Shown piece by piece: positions 1 to 13,531 of a stretch of 64,000 nucleotides of DNA (the stretch's first letter is position 1; each line of letters begins with the position of its first letter). Position numbers and translations under genes: made by a program. The notes under the pieces were generated by a model. It worked only from the letters and a program-made list of their open reading frames with translations, made no database searches and was not told the origin of the DNA. This DNA is from Sipunculus nudus (taxonomy: Eukaryota; Annelida; Sipuncula; Golfingiida; Sipunculidae), in contig CM049318.1 of the NCBI GenBank assembly GCA_026874595.1, positions 16,914,241 to 16,978,240 of the forward strand. The letters are read 5' to 3'.

Positions 1-413
1 CTAGGTGCAATGGTTTAGATTTATGCCCTGTTAACAGACAACCACATCTTTGAAGGTCTCAAAAATAAAAAAAAAAATAAATCATAAAATATGAAAACGC
101 AGCTGGCGCCACTAGTCTACAGGAAACGATGAAACACTCCATGATCAATAGGCATGCAAGGAATCATAGTGTTAAATGTATTAGTTGTTCAGATACTGAA
201 GATTTTGTAACAATTTTTTTATTATTCTGGGGGTTACTTCTAAGACACATAGCTCGGAGAATATGGTTAACAGAGACTTAATTTTGACCAAGCTGATGTA
301 TGCATTAATTGTTCAGATACTTGAGCTATCATAATTTTCAATTATTCGGGGTGGGGAGGGTTCATCTAAGCCCCATAGCTCGGAGGATGACTTTCAGTCA
401 GCTGAGCTAAAAG
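1..413 (+). repeat. Degenerate copy of the 340-bp repeat family with 3' hairpin end
   Basis: Shares TGGCGCCACTAGTCTACAGG, AACAGACAACCACATCTTTG and the terminal GACTTTCAGTCAGCTGAGCT with the array at 2440-4165. Lies 3' of the LLTP gene. Confidence 0.7.
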
Positions 414-823
414 CCGATGGATTAATGACAATATGTATAAATAATATATACCTGGTGGATCATTCCGTTTTCCATTTCGTGATCTGCGCCTGTAAACACA
501 ACATGACAACATTAATAATCATAATAATAGTTATCATTATTTTATTATTTCCTTCTTATTATTTTTATATTTGTTATTATTGTTTTAATTATTATATCTT
601 TTTTAAAAGGCAACAAGGACAGTGATCTGATGCTTATTATCATTTTAATCGCTTTGTATTCGCTTATGCCCATGGATTGTATCTGTCAATGATTAATTTT
701 TTTTCAATTACTACACTTGTGCGGAGGAATATGCGCATGTCTACTCTTAATGAAACTCAAAAGCTTAATAAATTTCATTATTTACATGAGTTACGGATTA
801 CTGAAAAGACACATGGATAAGCC

Positions 824-952
824 TCACTTTCCATGACGGAGCTTCAGCTTGTCCAAGTTGATTTTTGACAGATCAGGTGCATTTTTTATCTTTGGTGTTC
901 TTTTTTTCTTCTTTGATGGACCGGCTAATTTGCTCTTTGCAATAGTAAAACC
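824..952 (-). CDS. LLTP gene exon 25 (terminal, Lys-rich tail and stop)
   Basis: GFTIAKSKLAGPSKKKKRTP ... KLKLRHGK stop (TGA 824-826). Strongly basic 42-residue tail. Acceptor TTTCAG. No AATAAA lies just downstream; ATTAAA occurs at 644-649. Confidence 0.85.
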   Translation of the reverse strand, partial: GFTIAKSKLAGPSKKKKRTPKIKNAPDLSKINLDKLKLRHGK

Positions 953-3900
953 CTGAAAAACAAAAAGTGTGAGTGCTTTTGTTTTTGTTATTATTAAATG
1001 TTCTTGAAGCAAGTTGTCTTCACTCGTCAATGACCCTGGGCTTTCTTTTATTTTCAACTATAGGTTGGAATCTTATTATAAACAAGTGACCCATGGGTCA
1101 TGACGCTCAGCTGACTGGGAAGAGATTCGCAAAAGGAAATTTTATCACCAGAATGGTAGTATATATCCATTCAACTGGAGCATCAAACAGATTAACCAAC
1201 AGGCCAAGATTTAGTCTGTATTTATATATCTCAAAAATAGAGAAAAATGTGTAAACTTTTAAAACTAGAATACGGGTAACCGACAAGTGACTACATGTTT
1301 CTGCCAAAATCGGATAGTGAGGCATGGATTGAGTGGCAAGGGGAAATAGAGTGAGGTATGTTGCATTTTAGCATGGATGTCTGCAGCCTAAATGTGTATG
1401 TAGATTGTGCCACCTACCACAAATCCAGAAAGCTGTCCAAGTTGTATACACCTGCAAAATTTTAGGCAGAAAAGTCAAACCACTACATGTATATGAGCGA
1501 TTTTTGCCCATGGCAGACAAACAGACAAACACTGTGCAAAAATCTTTGCAGGTAACCCCTCCAGTTTTGTGTATGATAAAGACCTATGTGAGATCTAAAC
1601 ACATGCACAATTTTGGCCCAATCGGTCAAATGGTTCCTGAGATATGAGCTTAGATGTGTCCAGCGTTAACTAGAATGTAGGTGGCGCCACCTGTCATAAA
1701 ATCAAGAAAGCTGTCCACGATGTATAAACCTGCAAAATTTTAGGCAGTTATGTCGAACCACTACAGAGAAATGAGTAATTTTAGGCCACGGCAGACTAAC
1801 AGACAGACGCTGTGCAAACATTGTTACAGGTGGCGCCACCATTTTTTGTGTATGTTACAGAGATATCAAAGGGCTACATTTGTATAAATTTTATTTCCTG
1901 ATCGGTCAAACGGTTCCCGAGATATAAGCTTGGATGTCATCAGCGTGAACGTGAACGTAGGTGGCGCCACCTGTCATAAAATCAAGAAAGCTATCCTGGA
2001 TGTATACACATGACGAATTTTAGGTGAATTAGTCAATTCACTGTAGAGATATGAGTGATTTTAACCCAAGGCAGATGAACAGATGGACACTGTGCAAACA
2101 TGGTTACAGGTGGCGCCACCATTTTTTTGTGTATGTTATAAAGCAATCCAAGGGCTACATTTGTATCAATTTTATTTCCTGATCGGTCAAACGGTTCCCG
2201 AGATATGAGGGTTTATGAGTGGAAACAGACCCACAAATGGACACTGGATAGAGAGGAAAGGTCAGAGGTCAATGCAAATTGGTTAGGCACCAGTTCACAT
2301 GTGACCCGATAATAGGTGTAAGTTTGGGAAAAATCGGTCCATTAGTCTCCGAGGAGCTCTCTGGAAACGAACGCCGCCGCGGCGGAGGAACTCGGTCAAA
2401 AACATAGTATCCGCAAAACTTCGTTTTGGCGGATACAAAAATACAGGTGGCTCCACCAGTCTGCAGAAACTAATAAAAACACTTAATGGTCAATATCCAT
2501 GCAAAAAATCATGGTGATCTCTGCATTAGTTGTTCAGATACTTCAGTTTTTGTATCAAATTGTCCATTATTCTGAGGGATACTTCGGAGTCCTATAGCTT
2601 GAAGGATATGGGTAACAGAGACCTTATTTCAAGTTTCCACAGGCACCTTTCATGGGCCTCCTTGCATGACAAGAATGAAGATTCTAGGTCCAGTTGTTGC
2701 GATTTGTACCCTGTTGACAGATAACCACATCTTTAAAGGTCTCAAAAAAAAAGAAAAAAATTCGTAAAAATTTGAAAAAAAAAATAGAGGTGGCACACCC
2801 AGTCTGCAGAAACTGATGGAACAGCTCATGATCAATATGTATGCCGAAAATCATGACCATCAGTGTTAGAGTTATTGAAATACTGCAGTTTTTGTATCAA
2901 ATTTTCCATTATTCTGGGGGGGGGGGGGGGTATTTTGGACCCATACAACTTAAAGAATATGGGTAACAGAGACCTAATTTCAAGTTTCCATGGAGACTTT
3001 TCATGGGTCTCCCTGTGTGTCAAGAATAAAGATTCTTGGTCCAGTTTTTATGATTTGTGCCCTGTTAACAGATGTTCATATCTTTAAAGGTCTCAAAAAT
3101 ACAGAAAAATTTCGTAAAAAAAACAGAACAAATACAGTTGGTGCCACCAGTCTGCAGAAACTTATGAAACACTCCATGATCAATATCCATGCAAACAATT
3201 ATGGTTATCTCTGCATTAGTTGTTCTGTTCAGATACTTTAGCTTTAGTATCAAATTTTCCATTATTCTGATCTGTACTTTGGAGTGCCATAGCTCAAAGG
3301 ATATGGGTAACAGAGACCAAATTTCAGGTTTCCATGGAGACTTATCATGGGTCTCCCTGTGTGTCAAGAACGAAGATTCTAGGTCCAGTCGTTACGATTT
3401 GTACCCTGTTGACAGATAACTACATCCTTAAAGGTCTCAAAAATGGAGGAAAAAATCGTAAAAAATCAAACAGTAAAGGTGGCGCCACCAGTCTGCAGGA
3501 ACTGATCGAACATCTCATGATCAATATATATGCCAAAAATGAAGACCATCAGTGATGTAGTTATTGAGATATTGAAGTTTTTGTATGAAATTTTTACTAT
3601 TCTGGGGGGTACTTTGGGGCCCCATAGCTCAAAGGATATGGGTAACAGAGACCTTATTTCTGGTTCCCAAGGAGATTTTTCATGGACCTCTCAGTGTGTC
3701 AAGAATTAAGATTCTAAGTCCAGTCTTTATGATTTGTGCCTTGTTAACAGATGTTCACATTTTTAAAGGTCTCAAAAATAGAGAAAAAAATTCATAAAAA
3801 ATCGAAAAATACAGGTGGCGCCACCAGTCTGCAGGAAGTGATGTAACATCTCATGATCAATATGTATGCCAAAAATCATGACCATCAGTCAAGTAGTTAA

Positions 3901-4665
3901 TGAGATATTGAAGTTTTTGTATGAAATTTTTGACTTTTCTGGGGGGTACTTTGGGGCCACATAGCTCGAAGAATATTAGTAACAGAGACCTAATTTCTGG
4001 TTTCCAAGGAGATTTTTTATGGACCTCTCAGAATCCCAAGTTACAAGGTTCTAGATCCAGCGGTTACGATTTGTGCCTGGTTAACGGACGGACAGACGGA
4101 CAGACGGACGACGGACAAAGAGTGATCGCTATAGCTCAGATGACTTTCAGTCAGCTGAGCTAAAAATGGTAATGAGCAAATCACATTTTGGAAATACTTA
4201 AACTACTGTTAAACATTTTATATTTACGAAATTGAATAATGTTTATATGTGTGTTTCTCTATATGTCTGTTTTTGTCTTATTGAGAAGCTTTATAAGAAA
4301 CTCCAGTTATTAAAAAATTAACTGAAGTCATAATAGGATAAGTAAACACCAAAACTATTTACTAATAATAATCGATCAACAGAATGACCCAGTTTTCTTA
4401 AGATTATTTAATAAAGACCTGTGTATTTCATTATATTTTCTTACATTAACTGAATTGTGGTACTTACTTTCCAGAGAAGCCAGTGGTAATCACATATCTG
4501 CTGCCAGCCAGGTTGAGGCATGCTACGTTTCTCCAGGTAACGACTAGGATTTATGTAGGATTTGGTTTTGGTCTTAATCATTGAAAAGTGGATATGTCCT
4601 TCCCTGCACCATCCCGAACTGACAACAGTGCCGATACGCTCTCCCGCGGATACCTGTACATACAC

Positions 4666-4722
<57 letters not shown>

Positions 4723-7700
4723 TTTATATAAATATATATATATTCTTTGTGTATCTGTGTTGGATGGTCGGAATAGAAGATACTGACCGTGTTGTTTTTT
4801 CGATGGGTTCGAAGTAACCTGACGTTTTCCATGACAACGATCACATGACGCATCCTCCTGACTTTCAAGGTCACCTGGTTTTCTCCACTGTACCAAACTC
4901 TACCCTGAAATGGTGCCAGCACCTGTAAAACAAAATAAAACAAAATGACAAAAAAAAATGTTAAACCATTCGCATTTCAGCTCAAACTCCTGGAGAAAAG
5001 TCGATTTGATGTGATGAAATTTGGCCTGTTGGTATTTGGTGAATTATTGAACTTTACTGTGAATTGACTCTATACTCAGATATTTCCTCTCATAAAGATT
5101 TAACGACATAACGTTATTGTAATGAATACACAGGTTATAGCAATAACTGTAAATTAGGAAGTTTGGATAGACAAGCGCAAGGACAATCATATCTAATAGC
5201 TAGGTTTAAGCTTTAAGCAGTACAGTATTACCATATTTTCTGCTGGAGTGATGAATCACCAGCATTTTTCTTCTGTTTCTGTATACTGTTTAAAGGATTT
5301 TCCTTTGAGATATGTGAATGGTTTGCTTGCTGTTGTGGTGTTTGAATGGTGTTATATCTTAAGATAATGACAAGAAGCATTATAATTCTAGCACTTACAG
5401 TCGTCATCATTATTTTCATGATTTGTGTTTAAATGTGCATGGTTACCGGTTTATTGATGGCAACTCTGATGCCGACGCCTGTGTGTTTGTATCTGCCTTC
5501 ACTCGTGCTCGGATAAAAACTTCCACCACACGAATCTGTTAGAAGGTATTTCCTTGGAAAGTCTTTGTGTATCTTCACACCAAACACCGATTCCAGTAGC
5601 GTTCTGGCGTGTTCATAGCTGTTCAATATTACAAAAGAAAGCGATTTAATTAAATAATGCACTGTATTCTTCAGGTCTAAATTTCAGACTTCTACTGGTA
5701 CAAAATTAACTCAAATGTGTAAAATATAATAACGTTAACAATTATGGGTCTTGTTATTTGGATTTTTGTTGGTGTTATGCCTCATCATCTTATACATAGA
5801 GAGCCTGATATTACATGATCTTGGCAAAATAAGACTGTGAGTATTGCTTCTGCTAGTTACTTCCATATAGATCCTTTTACATAATAGGTTATTGCGAAGC
5901 AGTTTCGCGTAACGGTATTGCAGCTGAAGGGATCATTTAACATGTTGTACATGTATTATTATAAAATGACTTACCCGTTCTTTAACACTTCCCAGGCGTT
6001 CTTTATGTTCTTGACGGCCTCAGAAAACTTATCTGCCGCCTCATAGAATGGTTGTACAAGGTTTGTTATTGAGCCCAGGGGTCCGTCAAACGTAGGTCCA
6101 AGACTGTCCAGAATTCTTTGCATTGCTCTCATCCTCATTTGGCGCTGTTAACAAAAGTCGACTGATGTATATCAGAAAAATAGATTTATCGACAGAGCAA
6201 CCTGGCATTTACAGCAAAGCTCCACTCCGTTACTCGCCCCATCCCCCCCCCCCCCCCGATCGTAAGTTATCATAGACTACCAACTATATGTTCCCTGGGC
6301 AAGATGATACAATGTACCCTGCTACAAGTAGAATGTCTAATGTCTTTGTGGCTATCTTCACAGATCTTACTATTGATATTTAACACTTTAAGGATTCCCA
6401 GGTAAACACGCCGGTCCCGATAATAGTGACTTTGAAATCATTATTTGACCCATTGTGAGTGGTCAACTGGATGACACGTGATGTCCTTCAACACACAACG
6501 AGGTTATTCAGTCTAGTCCGGTGCATGAGCGTTACTTAGGAGGATTTTGACTCCTTGAAAGCCCGTTTTGACAGTCTGGAGGCACTGATAACTATAAAAT
6601 ATACACCTGATCAGTCGGACTCACCGGACCGGACGAGAGAACAGGTTTACACCAAGCCAGTGCCCCCTGTAATGTTGCTTATGAGTCGACTGCACCGGTG
6701 GATACGTCTGACTTACGAGAAAGTGTTTAAACCCTATCACATTCTCTCTGTTCGATAGTGCTGCCGCGAGAAAGATAGACGATTCTCGAAGACACTTTGG
6801 TATACGGAAACCGGTCCAGGATACAGCCGTAAAGTGTGCTCCCTTTACTGAGACGGTCAACTTTTCGGAACTGTATCTGCGGTCGATGTCACAGAGCTCA
6901 TTTGCAGTCGTTGCACGTCATTATACATGGGAAGATGGGGCATCTACATGATGAATATTCAACTTTAATAGTCCAAAGTACGTTTTCAAGGGACTCAATT
7001 GCTAAGTAGTTACATCATGCCAACTGTTAGCACCTGAATGAGAGTAAAGGCATATCGTATAGTGGTCTGTTATTGGTTAGTTAACAGCATTTTAATAATA
7101 GTAATAATAATTATAAATATAAACCTGTTCCGCAGTATGTCATATGTCTATATACCACGGTGTTGTACTTAATGCATAAGGATAATTTACAAAAAGAATT
7201 GAGTTGACACATACTTTTTCTAAGCCGGTGTATCTCTGGGCCTCTTTGTTTCCGTCAGCCTGTGTGCGCTTCATCGTGTCGTTAAGGGATGCTTTCAATT
7301 CCTGAAGTTCTTGTTGTAACTCTGCCACTGCACCCCGCTTATCAAACCAGTAAGGCGTATTTCCTATTAATCACAAATCAGTAGGATGTTTGGCCGAGGA
7401 ATGAACTTGTTCATTGCACTGTCATGTACTTCAGTGCAGCATAAATGTACGTTGTGAGTAGAGTATTAAACATAACCTAAAGTTTATATAATCTAAATGG
7501 TTTAGTACCTATTGTTGATCTCTTTGAAGTCTTTGAAACACATTTTTAATAAGCTAATAACTTTATCCTTTGGACATAATATTTATAATCCAGTAACATC
7601 TGAGTATGAGGATCCTTTTTCCTAATGCTAATTAAACCATTTCTCCATGTAACTCGCCGGATGGATAAAAAATAGCTAGTTGTTAACTACAATGAAGCTT

Positions 7701-10700
7701 ATATTTGATGAAAACCATCTTCAACTTTTCACAAAACTGATGTAAAATCCTCTTCGACTAATTTATACATAAATATAATCGCTAAATTAAGGAGAGGGAT
7801 ACACTTGCTTGTTTGGAGCAATTTAATACTGAAACCTGCGATGACGTTTAAGCTGTCCTCCGAGCATTGCCTACCTGTCTGAATCCAAGTTGTGAATTCT
7901 GTGCATACTAATCATGGCATACTAGTATGTGGAATTGTGACAAAACAATGTAATGTATCTTGAGGTTGGTGGCACCCTAATAAATCATAAAAATTGGGCC
8001 CCTATATAATGTGCGCAACCTGTCGAGAAATGTCAGATACGCATGCAGGCAGACAATTTTTATATGGTAAAAAAAAAAAAAAAAGCACTTTTTACACATT
8101 TTGGTACTTACAGCTATCTATTTATTTACGACTGGATATACAATGATAGTAATAGCCATTACAATACCTTTTTTGAAGATGTTTGCCTGATCCAGCTGTT
8201 CTTTAACGGCAAGTACTGTTGCAATGGCGGCAGAAATCCTTGAATATACAGATAAACAATAATCAATACAGAGTACGATCACTGGATTAGCCTGAAAAAC
8301 CAAAAATGTAAATCGCTAAACAGTTTTTAAAATATGTCAACCACAATGTGAAACAAGGAGCATATAAATAAAGTTTTTGTGCTTTGTTGCAACTTTATGC
8401 TTCCTTACATCTTTCTTTACTCGCTCCTTCTATTGTATGTGTTCATTAATTTCATTCATGTATGTCACTCATTCGGTTTGCTCGTTTGCTTTTATGCAGA
8501 AAATCTGAAACACTGATAGCAGTAAAATGTTGAGGTTAGGAAATATCAATTACATTGAGACCGTGTAATTTCAAACCTTTAATGGCAAAAGTATGCCCTT
8601 ATGACCATTCATCTAAAGCTTATTCTAATTATATTTAGTTTTACTTAAATTATTGAAATAAGTTTTCATCATAGTCTTGTATTCGTACAATAGTTCTGCG
8701 GACATTTAATTTTAGTGTACCTTGTTGCACTAACGCCGATGTCGCTGATGGCAGTTTTTGGATTCTGGGTTATTCGCCGAATCGCATCGATGATGTCATT
8801 GAATGATGACGTAATCTCGTCCCAGGCCCAGGGTAACATAACACTTACAACATCAACAACCACCTGGTAAAATGAAAAAAGGGTATAAACTGTCACATAA
8901 GTAATAGAAGCATAGGAAATCTGTGTGTCACGGTGTGTGTGGATGCTATAGTATGAACTTGCATTTAAAATGTTCAACATTTGATAACGGAACAAATATA
9001 AATAACAGCTAGAGTAAAAAGGAATATTATATGATTGTCATTTATGTGGTTGCGTGGGTTACTGAAGAGCATGGGCTTCAAACGTGAATTTTCTTAAATT
9101 TACTTTGTCAGACCACGTAGATTTTGTTACGAGTAGCTTTATTATATCAAACGCTACGGCGTATTGACGGAAACCTCATCGATGGTGAAAAAGACTGTAT
9201 TAACCTGACACACTCAACATACTCTGGGTATATGTTTTCTTTCACGCTTACAACTAGCAATGTAGAACAAAATGTTCGGCAGGAAGTCTTCATTTTATCT
9301 TAAGGGCTCTTTTGTAGATCTTTCAAACTATGGACTTCAAAAGGTCTACAAGTTTGGCCACAACACAACTGTGCCAAACTAATATATGTACCATTGACCT
9401 TTAATGAGGCTCTTGTACATCACGCATGATAGTTATCTGTTGTGTTCGGATTCAATTATTGCCACTATTGCGAGTGAAGATAAAATGAATCGACATACAT
9501 GGTAAACACTGCCTCAGGACCCATTTTACTTTTTTCATTTGATATATAACAAATGTTTTAATCTTCAATGCAGTACGATATCGTAACTTACATCATGTAG
9601 TGTGGTGACGTCACCATGAACATCTTTGAACAACTGGCGTGCCTTCAATATAAAACCCTCCACCCGTTTAACCACTGGCGGCATGTCATCGTATTTTGCG
9701 ATCTCTTTCAAGAGTGGTTTGCCGATTCGAGGGAAGTTGAGGATTTTCTCTGGGAGCTGTTTGACTGCCTGTTCTAGCTGATTAAATACAGCATTCATGT
9801 CTGTCCTGTCGGTATCAATAACGAGGCTATTGAACGCACGAACAGCGTTAATAATACTGTCGTGAACATCTTTCACTATACGTTCAAACTTTCTGGCAAA
9901 TTGCAGAACGCTTTCAAAGTTGAATTCCTGCAATTAAAGATTCATCATATTGGCAGGGTAAATAAATGTATTGCTATTAACACAATGTAGACTCGATATG
10001 TTTCATAATTTAAAAGTTGAATGCATGATACCAAATGAGTAAGGCTGGTTGATTTATCTTTATTTTAGTTAATAAAATAAATATTCCAATTTATGTTGTG
10101 GCAATACTTCTTATTTCTGAATGGACATGTTCAGAATATAATTTGCCAGATGCCTTATACGTTATGAATACTTGTAGTATTTTACTTGTTAAGAAAGGTT
10201 TTTCTTAAAAAATCTTAGGTTTTTCTTGTAAAGGTAACCATTTTTTATGCAGTTTAAGTAATTCCTAAGCTAAGTATGTACATCTACAGATTTTAGACAA
10301 CGTGACATGGCGGTGGCAGTCGCTTCTTGTTATTTTATTTATATCCTGGTGCCACCCAGGCCACGTGTCTTCCGCAGGTCCTGTATATGTAACTATTCAC
10401 ATTGCTTGAACATAACACCGAGTAACCACCCAAAAGCGCACTCGTTTGTGAGTGTTACACGGTTTTGGGATACTGCTTGCAGAGCGTTCACCCTGGGTTG
10501 GAGCCGACGTTGAAAATCTCATGGCTCCTCGGCTGAGAAGTGAACCACGGTTTCTACATTAATATTGTGTTATGTAAATGTTTACATGACCGTCACCCTC
10601 AGTGGTTGCTACATATGCGAAGAAAGGTTGTGATCATATGTTTATTTTGATTAAGCCAATAATGGTCACTTTATGTTAATAAAAACACCATAGCCTATAT

Positions 10701-12321
10701 TTAGATACAATGTAGAATTTGTTAGATATAGCTTAAATTTGTCCAAACTGCAGCGATTTTTGGCATGTATGCCCTTGAACTTATTTCTAGTAGTCTTGAA
10801 CTGCAATGTTTTTTTTTAAGATAACACTTACCTTTAAGATGTTCAGGTCGAATCCTATGCTGCCTTTGTAACATATTTCTGCCCGGTACATGTTAATGTT
10901 CGAACCTATGACGCCGAGGTGGATTGTCATCCATGCCTTGTTGTGGACATCCACTTTCACGTGCGAGGACAGAGGACCTGTGACATTAATCCATGGCGAC
11001 AATTAGTTTAACAGGAAAGGACAGTAAAAACATGATGAAAAGAGCGAATAATGGAGAAGAATGGAGGGAAGGTGGGGGGGGGGGGTCATATCATACACTT
11101 ATAGTTGGGTCGAAGGGGAGCGCAATCATGCAATCAGGGGTGGTGTGTAGTTAATAAATATGTGGACTACACGTGCACAAATCACCTCGGATATGACTCT
11201 TAAGAATACGACTGTAATTAATTAAGAAAGAGAATCACAAGAATCATGTAACAGCAAGAACAAGTGTTTTTTCTTTGATAGAAAGAATATTACGTGTAAA
11301 ATTGCACACAAAAACGATTTTGATAACTAACTCTGTGACATAAAAAGAAACCATGGTGTATGGGGATGGAAAACAAAAATCATAGATGGATCATTCTCAT
11401 GAAAGGTTATGAACAGCTTGGCTATGATTGCTCATGCTACAGGGCGGGGTTGAAGAGCAAATACTGGAGAACTCGTAAAATTGCGTGACGTTTCTTATCT
11501 TTATTTTCTCTTATGATAGGTTCCTTTAGGACTACAACCTGCATACCCCCATTCCAGATGAAGTACAACACCGTTATAGTTAGCACTGACAGATGTTATG
11601 CTGTTACCAGTGTTCGTCCGTCTCATCTAGATTTTAGTTGCATAATACAATCTGCCTGTCAGCAAAATATATGTTATAGCTGGTGACAGCTGGTGTGATA
11701 CATTTGTACTATGAGGCTAGATGAAGGCGATAAATGTATATGTATAGGTAATCGGGTTTCGTTGGCGGGGGTATGCCATCTCTTTGATCAATCTAGTTTT
11801 GATGATTTTCATCAAATGATATTCAATATGATCACGAGTTGAGCCTAATATGGTCCGTTCAAAAGATAATAGAGCTCGTTTGGTGACTTTATAATAAAAT
11901 TGATTCAAGCGTATCTGAAACCTTACTGATTTTGACGTCCAGTAGGTTTTTGATGAGGACGCCAATGGACGCGCCCAGTAGGGACCCTCCGGCCTTTTTC
12001 CTCCAGTCCACGGACGGAGATTGGATTTTGAAGTCGAACCCTTTCCATATCCTGGACATGAACCGATCCAGGCTGCGTCTGGTACGGGCGTGAAGGACGT
12101 TGGAGGTGTTTCTATAATTAAAAAAACTATTTTACAATAATAAAATTAAATAACTTCTCTAACTATATTACAAATAATAATGGGTTGGGAAAAATTTAAA
12201 AATACCAGAAAAACAATTGTCAGTTTATTATCCATAAAGAAAAAAGCAGAATTTTATCGAAATTTAAACGTGTTATCTGTGAAAAAAAAATATAACTACT
12301 GTGTGTGTATGTATGTGTGTT

Positions 12322-12377
<56 letters not shown>

Positions 12378-13465
12378 CCGGTATCCTTTTTCTTCATGTA
12401 GAGGGCCGACCACTGCGCCGAATGGATGTTTTTCGTATTCAAATAAGGCCGTGGCTTTAACGTCATAGTCCGGGTCAGTGAGGGCGATGGCCAGGAGGGA
12501 ATTCGCAGCCTAAAAGTTATAAACTGAATCCTTCACCAATACACTGCAGAGTTCATAACATACATATACTTAACAATCAGTTTCCTGATCTTCGTAATGT
12601 TTTTTTTAATGTGATATATCCTTTATATTCATCAATCATGTCTTACATAGGTTTTCTGCATACACTAAATTACAACAGTGCTATTTGTCCATATTAAACG
12701 TAGCTACCATGTATCCTGCGCAGATGGAGACATCAGAAAACGCGGCACTGAGAATGACCCTGTTGTTCTGAGTTTGACAGTCCGTGTGGACCACCACACA
12801 AGTTTTATAACCCTCGCAAAGAAAAGGCTGCAGTAGTTTTTGCAAACAGCGTTGTTTGTATGTTTATGATGGTCTTTGTCTGTGCAGTATACCTTTCTGT
12901 GACAATTCTAAATGAGTTTAAATGAAAGCATATGGAATTAAGAACGTGTTATGGAATTTTTGTCAATTATTGTACCTTCAGTTTAAAATGTAATGTATTA
13001 GTTCTGGTACATCTTATAAGTTCTGTTACGACCCATAATGTAATAACTGGCCCATAATGTAATAACGGCCCATATTGTAATAAAAACGACCCAAAATGTA
13101 ATAATAGCCCATAATGTAATAAAAAACGGCCCATATTGTAATAACTATATACCCTGCCCATATTGTAATAAAATCGCAAGTGGGTAAAACGGCCCATATT
13201 GTAATAAAATCGAAGGTGGGTAAAACGGCCAATAATTTTATAAATACAAGTTCATGCAAATTAACTTAGACAATTCAAATATGGACTTCTCGTGACACGA
13301 ATGTGTAAGTGAACATACAAGTATGAAAAACCATTGAATTACATAATGACTTTTTGTTTAAAACGGTGACCAAGCTAATATGAGCGAAATATGGCCATGA
13401 TTCATGATTTTTTTTTTTTTTTGAATCAGTGTTTAAATAGGGTGATAAAGTATTTAAACAAGATA

Positions 13466-13531
<66 letters not shown>

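Larger units (their letters stand above)
4923..11926. other. LLTP introns 15-22: nothing further recognised
   Basis: Unannotated introns 4923-5446, 5619-5974, 6145-7214, 7328-8167, 8239-8720, 8864-9591, 9928-10831 and 10978-11926. AT-rich, with homopolymer C (6242-6257) and G (11074-11086) tracts; no coding or RNA gene signal seen. 10300-10560 resembles part of the dispersed repeat at 48240 (TTCACCCTGGGTTGG). Confidence 0.6.

Noticed and set aside
1405-3797. Many 60-100-codon ORFs on both strands
   Set aside because: Each repeats with the tandem unit and shows no codon constraint; repeat artefacts.
4562-4943. ORFs rich in IYIYIY
   Set aside because: Translated TA microsatellite; the real coding parts are LLTP exons 23 and 24.
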